64,000 nt of DNA from Clostridium lentum (GCF_014287815.1 NZ_JACOOQ010000015.1:1-64000); one strand, 5' to 3'. Counted from the stretch's first letter, positions 16,274-26,071 are shown. The notes: generated from the sequence alone by a model not told the origin. Translations and numbers: made by a program.

Positions 16274-17983
16274 ATGAAAATGTCAAATATGTTAGTTTCA
16301 ACATTAAGAGAAGTTCCAGCAGAAGCAGAAATAGATAGCCATAAGCTAATGCTTAGAGCAGGGTTGATTAGAAAGATGGCTGCAGGAATTTATAACTATA
16401 TGCCATTAGGATTAAAGGCTTTAAAAAATGTAGAAGAAATAGTAAGAGAAGAAATGAATGCGGCAGGAGCACAAGAATTTTTAGCTTCAGCAATGCTTCC
16501 AGCTGAATTATGGCAAGAATCAGGAAGATGGGATGTTTACGGAGCAGAAATGTTCAGATTAAAAGATAGAAATAATAGAGACTATTGTCTTGGACCAACA
16601 CATGAAGAAGTATTCACTGATATAGCCAGAACAGAAATAAAATCCTATAAACAACTTCCAGTAAACCTTTATCAAATACAAACTAAATATAGAGATGAAA
16701 GAAGACCTAGATTTGGTGTTATGAGATCAAGAGAATTTGTTATGAAGGATGCATATAGCTTTGATAAGGATCAAGCTGGATTAGATGCTTCATATGATAA
16801 GATGCATGCAGCATATATTAATATATTTAACAGATGTGGTATAGATGCAAAATGTGTTGAAGCAGATTCAGGTGCAATAGGTGGATCAAATTCAGCTGAA
16901 TTTATGGTTAGATCAGAAGTTGGAGAAGATGATGTAGTATTCTGCACATGTTGTGATTATGCTGCTAATATAGAAAAAGCTCCTTCAACAGTAGAAGTTG
17001 TTGAAGTAGAGGAGTTAAAAGAAATTATTAAGACAGAAACACCAAATGCTAGAACTATTGAAGAATTAGTTAAATTCTTTAACACAACTGAAAAGAAATT
17101 TGCTAAGACATTAATATATAATGCAGATGGCAGAATAGTTGCTGTAATGGTAAGAGGGGATAGAGAAGTTAATGAAGTTAAAGTATCTAATGCTTTAGGT
17201 GGAGTAATAAACTTAGATATGGCTTCAGCAGAAGAAGTATTTGCAGCAACAAATGCACAAATAGGGTTTGCAGGACCAATAGGTATAAAAGTTGATGAAT
17301 TATTAGTAGATGAAGAAGTAAGTAAGATGTATAACTTCATAGTTGGAGCTAACGAAACAGCATATCATATAGAAAATGTTAATTACGGCAGAGACTTTAC
17401 AGGAACTGTTGGTGATTTTAGAAATATAACAGCTGGAGAGAAATGCCCAGAATGTGGCGGAGAAGTTACTATTTCAAGAGGAACAGAAGTAGGGCATATA
17501 TTTAAATTAGGAACTAAGTATTCTGAAGCTATGAATGCAACATTTATTGATGAAAATGGTAAGGAAAAACCATTTATAATGGGATGCTATGGAATAGGTG
17601 TAACAAGAACTTTAGCTTCAATTGTAGAACAACATCATGATGAAAATGGGATTATATGGCCTTTATCAGTAGCACCATACCATATTTCAGTAATACCAGT
17701 AAATATTAAAGATGAGGCACAAATGGAAATAGCTAATAAGTTATATGAAGAATTAAGAGCTATTGGTGTTGATGCTTTATTAGACGATAGAAATGAAAGA
17801 GCGGGAGTTAAATTCAAGGATTCTGAACTTATTGGAGTTCCAATGAGAGTTACAGTTGGTAAAAAGATTACTGATGGTGAGGTTGAATTTAAGTTAAGAG
17901 ATGGAGAGATGGAAACAATAAAAATAGAAGAAGTTGTTTCAAGAGTAAGAGATGAGTTCCAAAATAATAATATAAAATTATAA
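16274..17983 (+). CDS. proS: Prolyl-tRNA synthetase (bacterial type)
   Basis: A 569-residue class II synthetase. Motif 2 is [20 protein letters not shown] (about residues 137-156). The long editing (INS) domain, about residues 225-390, lies between motifs 2 and 3, marking the bacterial type. Motif 3 is [13 protein letters not shown] (about 436-448), and a C-terminal anticodon-binding domain follows. It charges tRNA-Pro and clears misacylated Ala. AGGAGG is 8 nt before the ATG. Expression is under the proline T-box directly upstream; cysS follows 21 nt later. Confidence 0.97.
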   Translation: MKMSNMLVSTLREVPAEAEIDSHKLMLRAGLIRKMAAGIYNYMPLGLKALKNVEEIVREEMNAAGAQEFLASAMLPAELWQESGRWDVYGAEMFRLKDRNNRDYCLGPTHEEVFTDIARTEIKSYKQLPVNLYQIQTKYRDERRPRFGVMRSREFVMKDAYSFDKDQAGLDASYDKMHAAYINIFNRCGIDAKCVEADSGAIGGSNSAEFMVRSEVGEDDVVFCTCCDYAANIEKAPSTVEVVEVEELKEIIKTETPNARTIEELVKFFNTTEKKFAKTLIYNADGRIVAVMVRGDREVNEVKVSNALGGVINLDMASAEEVFAATNAQIGFAGPIGIKVDELLVDEEVSKMYNFIVGANETAYHIENVNYGRDFTGTVGDFRNITAGEKCPECGGEVTISRGTEVGHIFKLGTKYSEAMNATFIDENGKEKPFIMGCYGIGVTRTLASIVEQHHDENGIIWPLSVAPYHISVIPVNIKDEAQMEIANKLYEELRAIGVDALLDDRNERAGVKFKDSELIGVPMRVTVGKKITDGEVEFKLRDGEMETIKIEEVVSRVRDEFQNNNIKL

Positions 17984-18004
17984 AATTTAAAGGGAGTATG
18001 TCTA

Positions 18005-19408
18005 ATGAAAATTTTTAATACTTTAACGAGAAGTAAAGAAGAATTTGTACCATTAAATCCAAGTAAAATTAAGATGTATGTTTGTGGACCTACAGTATAT
18101 AACTTCTTTCATGTTGGAAATGCAAGGACATTCATTATATTTGATACAGTAAGAAGATATTTTGAATATAGAGGGTATGAAGTTGAATTTATACAAAACT
18201 TTACAGATATAGATGATAAGATGATAAAGAAAGCTAATGAAGATAATACTACTGTTAAAGAAGTAGGAGATAAGTATATAGCCGAATATTATCAAGATGC
18301 TGATGGATTAAATATAGAAAGAGCAACATGCAATCCAAGAGCTACAGAATTTATTGATGATATAATTGAATTTGTATCTGGACTTATAGAGAAAGGATTT
18401 GCTTATGAAGTAAATGGTGATGTTTATTTCAGAACTAAGAAGTTTGAAGGTTATGGTAAACTTATAAAGCAAAATTTAGAAGACTTACAAGCTGGTGCTA
18501 GAATAAATGTTGATGAAAGAAAAGAAGATCCAATGGATTTTGCTATTTGGAAAGCTCAAAAACCAGGTGAGCCAGCTTGGGAAAGTCCATGGGGACCAGG
18601 AAGACCAGGATGGCATATAGAATGTTCATGTATGGCTAAAAAGTTGTTAGGAGAAACTATTGATATACATGCTGGTGGAATGGATTTAGCATTCCCACAT
18701 CATGAGAATGAAATAGCACAAAGTGAAGCTTTAACAGGAAAGCCTTTTGCTAAGTATTGGATGCATTCAGCATATTTAAACGTAAATAATCAAAAAATGT
18801 CTAAGTCTTTAAATAACTTCTTAACAGCTAGAGATGCTCTAAAGGCTTATGATGGAGATGTTATTAGATTCTTAATGCTTTCAGCACATTATAGAGTACA
18901 GTTAAATTTCAGCACTGAATTATTAGATTCAGCAAAAGCTTCAGTGGAAAGATTATATAATGCAATAGATAATTTAGAAAATTTAATTAATGAAGTAACT
19001 ACTGAAAAGATGACAAAAGAAGAAGTTAAATATCTTGAGAAATTAAATGCATATAAAGAAAGATATATTGAAAAGATGGATGATGACTTCAATACAGCTG
19101 ATGCAATTACAGTATTATTTGATTTAGTTAGAGATTACAATACTAATATAACAATAGATTCATCAAAAGAATTATGTGAAAAGGCATTAGAATTAATAAG
19201 AAGCTTAGGAGCACCTTTAGGAATGCTTCAAAAGCAAACAAAAAAAGAAAGTTTAGAAGATGAAATAGAACGTTTAATTGAACAAAGACAAGAAGCAAGA
19301 AAGAATAGGGATTTTGCTTTAGCTGATAAAATAAGAGATGATTTAAAAGCCAGAGGAATTGTTTTAATAGACACACCACAAGGCGTGAGATGGAAAAAAG
19401 AAAATTAA
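18005..19408 (+). CDS. cysS: Cysteinyl-tRNA synthetase
   Basis: A 467-residue class I synthetase. [16 protein letters not shown] (residues 28-43) contains the first zinc Cys and the HIGH-equivalent [13 protein letters not shown] (about 205) and the [15 protein letters not shown] motif (about 223) supply the other zinc and substrate residues. KMSKS is near 264, and the C-terminal part is a helical anticodon domain. AAAGGGAG precedes the ATG. It probably shares the proS transcript, which would put it under the proline T-box as well. Confidence 0.97.
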   Translation: MKIFNTLTRSKEEFVPLNPSKIKMYVCGPTVYNFFHVGNARTFIIFDTVRRYFEYRGYEVEFIQNFTDIDDKMIKKANEDNTTVKEVGDKYIAEYYQDADGLNIERATCNPRATEFIDDIIEFVSGLIEKGFAYEVNGDVYFRTKKFEGYGKLIKQNLEDLQAGARINVDERKEDPMDFAIWKAQKPGEPAWESPWGPGRPGWHIECSCMAKKLLGETIDIHAGGMDLAFPHHENEIAQSEALTGKPFAKYWMHSAYLNVNNQKMSKSLNNFLTARDALKAYDGDVIRFLMLSAHYRVQLNFSTELLDSAKASVERLYNAIDNLENLINEVTTEKMTKEEVKYLEKLNAYKERYIEKMDDDFNTADAITVLFDLVRDYNTNITIDSSKELCEKALELIRSLGAPLGMLQKQTKKESLEDEIERLIEQRQEARKNRDFALADKIRDDLKARGIVLIDTPQGVRWKKEN

Positions 19409-19416
19409 AAAAAGGG

Positions 19417-19436
19417 AGCTGTCATTTTTGACAGCT
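19417..19436 (+). other. Intercistronic hairpin between cysS and mrnC
   Basis: AGCTGTCA (19417-19424) pairs perfectly with TGACAGCT (19429-19436) over a TTTT loop. No T run follows, so full termination is unlikely. It could be an RNA-processing or stability element. Confidence 0.5.
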
Positions 19437-19478
19437 TCAATGTTATAAGTTAATAAAAAATAGAGAGTGGTGAAGTAA

Positions 19479-19898
19479 GTGCTTCAAGATTATAGAGAAA
19501 AAGAATTTAGTGCTAAGGATGCAAAATTATTAAATCCATTACAGTTAGCACTTATAGGTGATGCAGTATATGAACTGTACATAAGAAATTATATATTAGC
19601 CAATAATATGAGTTTATCAGCGCATAAAATACATGTTAAAGCTATAGGATATGTAAAAGCAAAGAATCAATCAGCTATAATGCATTCATTAGAAGAGGAG
19701 CTTACAGAAGAAGAAAGCTATATTTTCAAGAGAGGCAGAAATGCCAAGTCAGCAACAGTGCCTAAGAATGCTGATGTAAGAGATTATAGAATGGCAACAG
19801 GCTTTGAAGCATTGGTAGGATATTTGCATTTAATAGGAGATTATGAAAGATTAAATTATATATTAAGTAAAGCTGTAACAATAGACATAAGCAAATAG
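19479..19898 (+). CDS. mrnC: Mini-ribonuclease III
   Basis: A 139-residue protein with an RNase III catalytic domain only and no double-stranded RNA-binding domain. LALIGDAVYELYIR (about residues 24-37) supplies the acidic catalytic signature, and GFEALVGYLHL (about 108-118) is the second conserved motif. MrnC trims 23S rRNA ends in Firmicutes. The start is GTG. The chain cysS-mrnC-rlmB-yacP-sigH follows the Bacillus order. Confidence 0.93.
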   Translation: MLQDYREKEFSAKDAKLLNPLQLALIGDAVYELYIRNYILANNMSLSAHKIHVKAIGYVKAKNQSAIMHSLEEELTEEESYIFKRGRNAKSATVPKNADVRDYRMATGFEALVGYLHLIGDYERLNYILSKAVTIDISK

Positions 19899-19914
19899 TA
19901 AGGAGTTTTTTTAT

Positions 19915-20787
19915 ATGACAAAGAGAGAAAATCCAAAAAGAAGAGAAAATGTAGAAAAGAAGAAAAACAGAAGAGAAACGTCAAGAACTGAATATGTATC
20001 TAAAGGAAATAGAGTAAATACTCAAGGATATGGGGATAACGAAGTTGTAAATGAAGATTTGGTTCTAGGAAGAAATGCTGTAATTGAAGCATTGAAAGGT
20101 GATAGAACTGTTGAAGCTCTATATGTGAGTAAAGGAGATTTGGAAGGTTCTGCTAAAGTAGCCTTAGCTTTAGCTAAAGAAAAGAATATTGTTGTTAAGG
20201 AAGTTGATAGAAGAAAACTAGATTCTATGAGTGGGGGGTTAGTTCACCAAGGACTTATTGCCAGAGTGACTCCATTTAAATATTCAGAAGTAGAACATAT
20301 TTTAGCATATGCTGAAAAGAAAAATGAACAACCATTTATTATCATACTTGATGAAATTGAAGATCCACATAATCTTGGTTCAATTATAAGAACAGCGGAA
20401 TTATGTGGTGTTCATGGAATAATAATTCCAAAGAGAAGAAATGTTGGAGTTACATCTACAGTTTATAAATGTTCAGCAGGAGCAGTTGAACATATGAGAA
20501 TAGCAAAGGTAACAAATGTTAATGCAACTATTGATACTCTAAAAGAAAAAGGAATATGGATATATGGAGCAGATATCGAAGGAAAAGATTATAGCTATAA
20601 TGTGGATTTTGGAGGACCTTGTGCTATAGTAATTGGTAGCGAAGGTAAAGGGATATCTAATTTAACTTTGAAAAAATGTGATGTTCTTGTAAAAATACCT
20701 ATGATTGGGAAAATTAACTCTTTAAATGCATCAGTTGCAGGTGGTATAATGATGTACGAGGTATTAAAAGGAAGAATAACAAAGTAA
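19915..20787 (+). CDS. rlmB: 23S rRNA (guanosine-2'-O-)-methyltransferase, RlmB/TrmH family
   Basis: A 290-residue SPOUT methyltransferase. A very basic N-terminal tail (about residues 1-32) is followed by a substrate-binding domain starting VLGRNAVIEAL, and then the knot domain with motif 1 DPHNLGSIIRTAE (about 146), motif 2 VIGSEGKG (about 240) and motif 3 IPMIGKINSLNASVA (about 262). It acts on a guanosine ribose in 23S rRNA; the exact position cannot be read from sequence. It starts 16 nt after mrnC. Confidence 0.9.
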   Translation: MTKRENPKRRENVEKKKNRRETSRTEYVSKGNRVNTQGYGDNEVVNEDLVLGRNAVIEALKGDRTVEALYVSKGDLEGSAKVALALAKEKNIVVKEVDRRKLDSMSGGLVHQGLIARVTPFKYSEVEHILAYAEKKNEQPFIIILDEIEDPHNLGSIIRTAELCGVHGIIIPKRRNVGVTSTVYKCSAGAVEHMRIAKVTNVNATIDTLKEKGIWIYGADIEGKDYSYNVDFGGPCAIVIGSEGKGISNLTLKKCDVLVKIPMIGKINSLNASVAGGIMMYEVLKGRITK

Positions 20788-20812
20788 TTGTTATTAATAT
20801 ACGAGGTCTAAA

Positions 20813-21322
20813 GTGAGATTTGTATTTGTTGATGGGTACAATGTTGTAAACAGTTGGGACATCCTAAAAAAAGAAAAAAGCATTAGTTTAGAAAGCGCAA
20901 GACAAAAGTTGATAGATATTTTAGATAATTATGGTGCTATTAATGGATGTAAAGTAATATTAGTTTTTGATGGATACAAGGTAGCAGGCAATAGGGAAAG
21001 TAAATATGAATATAACAAGAACCTTGTGGTTATATTTACTAAGGATGGAGTAACTGCAGATGCATATATTGAAAAGGAAGTAAATCATATTGGAAGAAAA
21101 TATGAGGTGCATGTTGTGACATCTGATTCTTTAGAGCAACAAACAATATTCCAAAGAGGTGCAGTAAGAATTTCAAGTATAGAATTTTATAATTTGGTTT
21201 TTAAGACCAATGAAGATATTAAACATAATTCTAAGAAAGTAAATTCAAGTGATAAGAATGTCCTTCTAGACAATATAGATGATGATGTTTTGAAAAAATT
21301 AGAAGCAATGAGAAGAAGTTAA
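20813..21322 (+). CDS. NYN-domain ribonuclease (YacP/Rae1-like)
   Basis: A 169-residue NYN/PIN-like protein. It has VDGYNVVNSW at residues 5-14, FDGYKVAGN near 57, and VTSDSLEQQTIFQRGA near 100, giving the acidic cluster of this nuclease fold. The Bacillus homologue YacP (Rae1) cleaves mRNA in the ribosomal A site. The start codon is GTG with GAGG about 9 nt upstream. It lies between rlmB and sigH as in Bacillus. Confidence 0.88.
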   Translation: MRFVFVDGYNVVNSWDILKKEKSISLESARQKLIDILDNYGAINGCKVILVFDGYKVAGNRESKYEYNKNLVVIFTKDGVTADAYIEKEVNHIGRKYEVHVVTSDSLEQQTIFQRGAVRISSIEFYNLVFKTNEDIKHNSKKVNSSDKNVLLDNIDDDVLKKLEAMRRS

Positions 21323-21357
21323 AGGGTTTGAGAATTATACTGTAAATAGGAGGTCAT

Positions 21358-22005
21358 ATGTGTAGCAAAGAAGTTTCAAACGATCTACTTATGGATGAAG
21401 ATGAAATTGAAAGGAGTATAGTGATAGATGCTAAAAATGGGGATGTAAGAGCTCAAGAATACATAATTTCAAAGTATGAAAGCTTTGTTAAGGCCAAGAC
21501 CAAGTCATATTTTTTAATAGGAGCCGATAAGGAAGATATCTACCAAGAAGGAATGATTGGATTATATAAGGCTATAAGGGATATTAACTTTGAAAAGGCT
21601 ACAACTTTTAAAGCTTTTGCAGAACTATGTGTAACAAGGCAGATTATAACGGCAATAAAGACTGCAACTAGACAGAAGCATATACCGTTAAATACTTATG
21701 TTTCATTAAATAAACCAGTATCGGATGATGAATCAGATAGAACATTATTGGATATATTATCAAGTATAAAGGTCAGTGATCCTGAGGAGCTAATCATAGG
21801 CCAAGAACAGAAGAAATTAATTGAAGATCAAATTGAAAGAGTGCTTTCTGATTTAGAGAAAGAAGTATTCCAAAGTTACCTAGATGGCAAATCATATCAA
21901 GAAATTGCATGTGATTTGGACGTACAGGCAAAATCAATTGATAATGCATTGCAGAGAGTTAAAAGAAAGTTAGAAAAATGCTTAGCTAGCAAGGAACAAA
22001 AATAG
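21358..22005 (+). CDS. sigH: RNA polymerase sporulation sigma factor SigH
   Basis: A 215-residue sigma-70 family factor. Region 2 includes KEDIYQEGMIGLYKAIRD (about residues 60-77) and FKAFAELCVTRQIITAIK (about 85-102). Region 4 has the helix-turn-helix KSYQEIACDLDVQAKSIDNAL (about 177-197). The location after rlmB and yacP and before secE/nusG matches sigH (spo0H), the transition-state and early sporulation sigma. AGGAGG lies 5 nt before the ATG. Confidence 0.95.
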   Translation: MCSKEVSNDLLMDEDEIERSIVIDAKNGDVRAQEYIISKYESFVKAKTKSYFLIGADKEDIYQEGMIGLYKAIRDINFEKATTFKAFAELCVTRQIITAIKTATRQKHIPLNTYVSLNKPVSDDESDRTLLDILSSIKVSDPEELIIGQEQKKLIEDQIERVLSDLEKEVFQSYLDGKSYQEIACDLDVQAKSIDNALQRVKRKLEKCLASKEQK

Positions 22006-22015
22006 AAAAATCATA

Positions 22016-22044
22016 TTGACAAAAAAAACAAATGCTAGTAAACT
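22016..22044 (+). promoter_or_regulatory. Sigma-A promoter for tRNA-Thr and tuf
   Basis: TTGACA (22016-22021), a 17-nt spacer and TAAACT (22039-22044). It lies 36 nt before tRNA-Thr. Confidence 0.7.
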
Positions 22045-22080
22045 TTATAATTGGTATATTAAAGTGAAATACACTTTAAT

Positions 22081-22156
22081 GCTCACGTAGCTCAGTCGGC
22101 AGAGCGTCGCCTTGGTAAGGCGGAGGTCGTCGGTTCAATCCCGATCGTGAGCTCCA
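22081..22156 (+). tRNA. tRNA-Thr (GGT)
   Basis: A 76-nt cloverleaf with acceptor GCTCACG/CGTGAGC, D-arm AGCTCAGTCGGCAGAGC, anticodon GGT at 22114-22116, T-arm GGTTCAATCCC and encoded CCA. It lies 68 nt before tuf copy 1 with no terminator in between, so the two are probably cotranscribed. Confidence 0.97.
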
Positions 22157-22208
22157 ATTTATAAGATATATGTATGCAAACGCTAGGCAGAGTTTATTAA
22201 AATAATAT

Positions 22209-23429
22209 AAGGAGGAATTTGCAAATGGCAAAGCAAAAATTCGAAAGAAGTAAACCACACGTAAATATCGGAACAATTGGTCACGTTGACCACGGTAAGA
22301 CTACATTAACAGCAGCAATCACAACTGTTTTAGCAAACAGAGGATATGCAGAAGCATTCAACTATGCAGATATAGATAAGGCTCCAGAAGAAAAAGAAAG
22401 AGGAATCACTATCAACACTGCTCACGTTGAATATGAAACAGAAACAAGACACTATGCTCACGTTGACTGTCCAGGACATGCTGACTACGTTAAGAACATG
22501 ATCACTGGTGCTGCTCAAATGGACGGTGCTATATTAGTATGTTCAGCAGCAGATGGTCCAATGCCACAAACAAGAGAACATATACTACTAGCTTCAAGAG
22601 TTGGTGTTGACTACATCGTTGTTTTCTTAAACAAAGCTGATATGGTTGATGACGAAGAATTATTAGAATTAGTTGAAATGGAAGTTAGAGAATTATTATC
22701 TGAATACAACTTCCCAGGAGATGATATCCCTGTAATTAAAGGTTCTGCATTAAGAGCTTTAGAAAACCCAACTGATCCAGAAGCAACAGCTTGTATCATG
22801 GAATTAATGGATGCTGTTGATAGCTACATCCCAACTCCAGAAAGAGCTACAGATAAGAACTTCTTAATGCCAGTAGAAGATGTATTCACAATCACTGGTA
22901 GAGGAACTGTTGCAACTGGAAGAGTTGAAACTGGTGTACTTCACGTATCTGACGAAGTTGAAATCGTTGGTTTAGCAGAAGAAAGCAGAAAAGTAGTAGT
23001 AACAGGAATCGAAATGTTCAGAAAGTTACTAGATGAAGCACAAGCTGGAGATAACGTAGGGGTATTATTAAGAGGTATCCAAAGAACTGAAATCGAAAGA
23101 GGTCAAGTTTTAGCTAAAGTTGGATCAATTAAGCCACACAGCAAGTTCGTAGGTCAAGTATACGTACTTAAAAAAGAAGAAGGTGGAAGACATACTCCAT
23201 TCTTCGATGGATACAGACCGCAATTCTACTTCAGAACAACTGACGTTACTGGATCAATCAAATTACCAGAAGGTATGGAAATGGTTATGCCAGGAGACCA
23301 CATCGATATGAACGTTGAGTTAATAACTCAAGTTGCTATGGATGAAGGATTAAGATTTGCCATCAGAGAAGGTGGAAGAACTGTAGGTTCAGGAGTTGTT
23401 ACTAAAGTTTTAGGATAATTCCTACTTTA
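22209..23429. repeat. Long direct repeat, copy 1 (tuf)
   Basis: This 1,221-bp segment covers the Shine-Dalgarno, the whole tuf gene and about 11 bp after its stop. It recurs at 38314-39534. By eye I find four mismatches, at 22650, 22653, 23148 and 23220, all synonymous. Similarity stops abruptly at both ends. Confidence 0.95.
22225..23418 (+). CDS. tuf: Elongation factor Tu (copy 1)
   Basis: A 397-residue GTPase. It has the P-loop GHVDHGKT (about residues 19-26), the switch region [10 protein letters not shown]3 DCPGHADY (about 80), and NKAD near 135, followed by the two beta-barrel domains. It delivers aminoacyl-tRNA to the ribosome. The ATG at 22225 follows AAGGAGG; two further in-frame codons upstream overlap the spacer. 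The protein is identical to copy 2 at 38330. It follows tRNA-Thr rather than fusA. Confidence 0.98.
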   Translation: MAKQKFERSKPHVNIGTIGHVDHGKTTLTAAITTVLANRGYAEAFNYADIDKAPEEKERGITINTAHVEYETETRHYAHVDCPGHADYVKNMITGAAQMDGAILVCSAADGPMPQTREHILLASRVGVDYIVVFLNKADMVDDEELLELVEMEVRELLSEYNFPGDDIPVIKGSALRALENPTDPEATACIMELMDAVDSYIPTPERATDKNFLMPVEDVFTITGRGTVATGRVETGVLHVSDEVEIVGLAEESRKVVVTGIEMFRKLLDEAQAGDNVGVLLRGIQRTEIERGQVLAKVGSIKPHSKFVGQVYVLKKEEGGRHTPFFDGYRPQFYFRTTDVTGSIKLPEGMEMVMPGDHIDMNVELITQVAMDEGLRFAIREGGRTVGSGVVTKVLG

Positions 23430-23476
23430 ACATAAAAAATGTTTAATATAATATAATGATATTAAGTAATATTGGA

Positions 23477-23506
23477 AAAGGACTGGGTTTCATTACCTAG
23501 TCCTTT
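23477..23506 (+). terminator. Probable terminator after tuf copy 1
   Basis: AAAGGACTGGGT (23477-23488) pairs with ACCTAGTCCTTT (23495-23506; one G-U) over a 6-nt loop. Only a short T run ends the stem, so termination may be partial. Confidence 0.65.
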
Positions 23507-23521
23507 AGAAAGCTAATATTA

Positions 23522-23550
23522 TTGACATAATAAAGCCTTTATGTTAGAGT
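23522..23550 (+). promoter_or_regulatory. Sigma-A promoter for rpmG-secE-nusG
   Basis: Consensus TTGACA (23522-23527), a 17-nt spacer and TAGAGT (23545-23550), about 80 nt before the rpmG start. Confidence 0.6.
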
Positions 23551-23628
23551 GTTTAAGTAATTAATGAATATGAATAGCACAATAGCATACAGACTTAATA
23601 TATTAATTAATAACTGGAGGTGCAGACT

Positions 23629-23778
23629 GTGAGAGTTAAAATAACATTAGCATGCACAGAGTGTAAGCAAAGAAACTACAACACAATGAAAAACAAGAAA
23701 AACAATCCAGACAGAATGGAAATGAAGAAGTATTGCAGATTCTGTAAGACACATACTAATCACAAAGAAACAAAATAA
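23629..23778 (+). CDS. rpmG: 50S ribosomal protein L33
   Basis: A 49-residue L33. The four cysteines, CTEC (residues 9-12) and CRFC (about 36-39), mark the zinc-binding form. It starts with GTG ([16 protein letters not shown]) after TGGAGG. It lies before secE and nusG, the usual Firmicutes order. Confidence 0.95.
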   Translation: MRVKITLACTECKQRNYNTMKNKKNNPDRMEMKKYCRFCKTHTNHKETK

Positions 23779-23837
23779 TTTTAATTAGCTTGTTTAAAAA
23801 TGACACATATTCACAATAGTTTTAAGGATGTGAAGTG

Positions 23838-24068
23838 ATGGCTGTTAAAGAAAATGTAAATATAAAAAGTAAGGCTTCTGAAAAGAATAATCACTTTAAA
23901 TTTTTTAAAGAGATGAAAGCAGAAGTTAAGAGGATAACTTGGCCTTCAAAAGATGATACTAAAAAAGCATTAATTGCTGTAGGAGTAGTCGTGCTAATAT
24001 ATTTAATATTAGTTGGCGGGTTAGATTTAATTTTTACAAACCTCTTTAAGTTTATTTTTAATTTGTAA
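23838..24068 (+). CDS. secE: Preprotein translocase subunit SecE
   Basis: A 76-residue protein. A charged N-terminus leads to FFKEMKAEVKRITWPSKDDT, the conserved amphipathic SecE helix, and then one membrane helix (about residues 45-65). It clamps SecY in the SecYEG channel. The ATG at 23838 is chosen; a GTG one codon earlier is possible, since AAGGA suits either. nusG follows at 14 nt. Confidence 0.93.
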   Translation: MAVKENVNIKSKASEKNNHFKFFKEMKAEVKRITWPSKDDTKKALIAVGVVVLIYLILVGGLDLIFTNLFKFIFNL

Positions 24069-24082
24069 TAAAGGAGGTTTAG

Positions 24083-24628
24083 GTGAGTTTCTCATCTAGA
24101 GTAAATATGAGTGAAAGAGCAAGATGGTATGTAGTACATACATACTCAGGTTATGAGAATAAGGTTAAAGCTAATCTTGAAAAAACTGTAGAAAATAGAA
24201 ACCTTGAATCTTTACTTTTAGATATACAAGTTCCAATGGAAGAAGTTATCGAAGAAAAAGATGGTAAACAAAAAGTTTCTTTAAAAAAGAAATTTCCAGG
24301 GTATGTTCTTGTAAGAATGTTCATGACAGATGAGTCTTGGTACGTTGTTAGAAATACAAGAGGAGTTACAGGATTTGTTGGACCAGGATCTAAACCAGTT
24401 CCGCTTACTGATGAAGAAGTTGAATCTATGGGCATTTCAGAAAGTGCTATAGAAATTGATTTAGAAGTAGGGGAGAGTGTTGAAGTTATCTCTGGACCTT
24501 TAAAAGGATTCGTGGCTATTATCCAGGAAATCAATCTAGAAAAGCACAAGATGAAAGCTTTAATCGACATGTTCGGCAGAGAAACTTTAGCCGAATTAGA
24601 TTTTAACCAAGTAGAAAAATTAGTTTAA
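24083..24628 (+). CDS. nusG: Transcription termination/antitermination protein NusG
   Basis: A 181-residue NusG. The NGN domain has ARWYVVHTYSGYENKVK (about residues 11-27), KKFPGYVLVRM (about 70) and NTRGVTGFVG (about 90). The C-terminal KOW domain includes GPLKGFVAIIQEI (about 138). It binds RNA polymerase and couples it to the ribosome or Rho. The GTG at 24083 has AGGAGG 5 nt upstream. The ATG at 24107, reading MSERARW like homologues, lacks a Shine-Dalgarno, so an 8-residue extension is likely but not certain. Confidence 0.93.
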   Translation: MSFSSRVNMSERARWYVVHTYSGYENKVKANLEKTVENRNLESLLLDIQVPMEEVIEEKDGKQKVSLKKKFPGYVLVRMFMTDESWYVVRNTRGVTGFVGPGSKPVPLTDEEVESMGISESAIEIDLEVGESVEVISGPLKGFVAIIQEINLEKHKMKALIDMFGRETLAELDFNQVEKLV

Positions 24629-24649
24629 TAAAAACTAATGTTTAATTAA

Positions 24650-24678
24650 GTGGGAGGGCAAAAAGTCCGTATTACCAC
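24650..24678 (+). promoter_or_regulatory. Hairpin motif in the rplK leader (paired with one before rplA)
   Basis: GTGG (24650-24653) can pair with CCAC (24675-24678), and an inner GGGC pairs with GTCC around AAAAA. The same layout, GTGGGAGG then an A run, a CC pair and CCAC, occurs at 25142-25168 before rplA. It may be an L1-type autogenous site; this is inference. Confidence 0.45.
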
Positions 24679-24698
24679 ATTATAGGGAGGAATAGTAA

Positions 24699-25124
24699 AT
24701 GGCTAAGAAAGTAACAGGAATGATAAAATTACAACTTCCTGCAGGAAAGGCAACACCAGCACCACCAGTTGGGCCAGCATTAGGACAACACGGTGTTAAC
24801 ATCATGGGATTCTGTAAGGAATTCAACGCAAAAACTGCTAACCAAGCTGGATTAATAATACCAGTAGTAATTACAGTATATCAAGATAGATCATTCAGCT
24901 TTATATTAAAAACTCCACCAGCTGCAGTTTTAATTAAAAAAGAATTAGGATTAGAAAGCGGTTCAGGAGTACCAAACAGAACTAAAGTTGGTAGCTTAAC
25001 AAAAGAGCAAGTTAGAAAAATTGCTGAATTAAAAATGCCTGATTTAAATGCTGCATCAATCGAAACTGCTATGAGCATGATCGAAGGAACAGCTAAGAGT
25101 ATGGGTGTTACTATAACTGAGTAA
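24699..25124 (+). CDS. rplK: 50S ribosomal protein L11
   Basis: A 141-residue L11. [20 protein letters not shown] (residues 20-39) is the N-terminal signature for thiopeptide and factor contacts. The C-terminal rRNA-binding domain contains [12 protein letters not shown] (about 108-119). It forms the GTPase-associated centre with L10 and L7/L12, which are encoded just downstream. AGGGAGG precedes the ATG. Confidence 0.97.
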   Translation: MAKKVTGMIKLQLPAGKATPAPPVGPALGQHGVNIMGFCKEFNAKTANQAGLIIPVVITVYQDRSFSFILKTPPAAVLIKKELGLESGSGVPNRTKVGSLTKEQVRKIAELKMPDLNAASIETAMSMIEGTAKSMGVTITE

Positions 25125-25141
25125 TTCTAAGTTTTTAAATA

Positions 25142-25168
25142 GTGGGAGGTAAAAACCGCTAAAACCAC
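25142..25168 (+). promoter_or_regulatory. Hairpin motif in the rplA leader
   Basis: GTGG (25142-25145) faces CCAC (25165-25168), with an inner GG-T-AAAAA-CC hairpin. It closely matches the element before rplK in sequence and layout. A site for L1 binding to its own mRNA is the simplest guess. Confidence 0.45.
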
Positions 25169-25183
25169 AAAGGAGGCATAACA

Positions 25184-25873
25184 ATGGGAAAGAAATATGT
25201 TGAAAGTTCAAAATTAGTTGACAAAAGCGTTTTATATACACCAGCTGAAGCTTTAGATTTAGCTGTTAAAACTGCTAAAGCAAAATTCGATGAAACAATC
25301 GAATTACACGTAAGATTAGGGGTAGACCCAAGACATGCTGATCAACAAGTAAGAGGAGCAGTAGTTCTTCCACATGGAACTGGTAGATCAGTAAAAGTTT
25401 TAGTATTCGCTAAAGGTGATAAAGCTAAAGAAGCTCAAGAAGCAGGAGCAGATTTCGTTGGAGCTGATGAATTAGTTCAAAAGATCCAAGGTGAAAACTG
25501 GTTTGACTACGATGTAGTTGTTGCAACTCCAGATATGATGGGTGTTGTTGGTAGATTAGGTAGAGTATTAGGACCTAAGGGATTAATGCCAAACCCTAAA
25601 TCAGGAACAGTTACATTTGATGTAGCTAAAGCTATAGCTGATATTAAAGCTGGTAAGGTTGAATACAGAGTTGATAAAACTGCTATCGTTCACTGCCCAA
25701 TCGGAAAGAAATCTTTCGGTGCAGAAAAATTACAAGATAACTTCAAGACTTTAATGGATGCTTTAGTAAAAGCTAAACCAGCTGCTGCTAAGGGACAATA
25801 CATCAAATCTGTATCTGTTTCAAGCACAATGGGTCCTGGAGCTAAAATTAACCCAACAAAAGTTTTAGATTAG
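25184..25873 (+). CDS. rplA: 50S ribosomal protein L1
   Basis: A 229-residue L1. It includes [19 protein letters not shown] (about residues 41-59) and [18 protein letters not shown] (about 126-143), the L1 signatures. It binds the 23S L1 stalk and often its own mRNA. It lies 59 nt after rplK, with AAGGAGG before the ATG. The next promoter begins only 2 nt after its stop. Confidence 0.97.
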   Translation: MGKKYVESSKLVDKSVLYTPAEALDLAVKTAKAKFDETIELHVRLGVDPRHADQQVRGAVVLPHGTGRSVKVLVFAKGDKAKEAQEAGADFVGADELVQKIQGENWFDYDVVVATPDMMGVVGRLGRVLGPKGLMPNPKSGTVTFDVAKAIADIKAGKVEYRVDKTAIVHCPIGKKSFGAEKLQDNFKTLMDALVKAKPAAAKGQYIKSVSVSSTMGPGAKINPTKVLD

Positions 25874-25875
25874 TA

Positions 25876-25904
25876 TTGACATAAAAAAAAGTCTATATTA
25901 TAAT
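25876..25904 (+). promoter_or_regulatory. Sigma-A promoter of rplJ-rplL
   Basis: Consensus TTGACA (25876-25881), a 17-nt spacer and consensus TATAAT (25899-25904), immediately after rplA. It precedes the L10 leader. Confidence 0.92.
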
Positions 25905-25917
25905 AAATTTTGTTGAA

Positions 25918-26054
25918 AAAAAGAATATAACTTCCGTAGACAGTGGGTGTCGCAAGACGTAATAGTTACCTACCGAGGAGTTCCGATTATATATTGGGTC
26001 TTCCTGCGTCTACAAGGAAGACCTTTCTTATTAAGAAAACAGTTTTTAAACTGT
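25918..26054 (+). ncRNA. L10 leader (autogenous control of rplJ-rplL)
   Basis: Conserved blocks of the Firmicutes L10 leader are present: CGTAGACAGTGGGTGTCGC near 25937 and TTACCTACCGAGGAG near 25968, then GGTCTTCC (25998-26005) pairing with GGAAGACC with a T-containing tail, and a 7-2-7 hairpin ACAGTTT/AAACTGT at 26039-26054. The L10(L7/L12)4 complex is known to bind such leaders and repress its own operon. Confidence 0.88.
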
Positions 26055-26071
26055 GAGGAGGTGGACACACA

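Noticed and set aside
22330..22518. Minus-strand open frames inside tuf, rpoB, rpoC and many ribosomal genes
   Set aside because: They are shadows of strongly coding genes with biased codons, lack Shine-Dalgarno sequences and have low-complexity Ser/Thr/Leu products.
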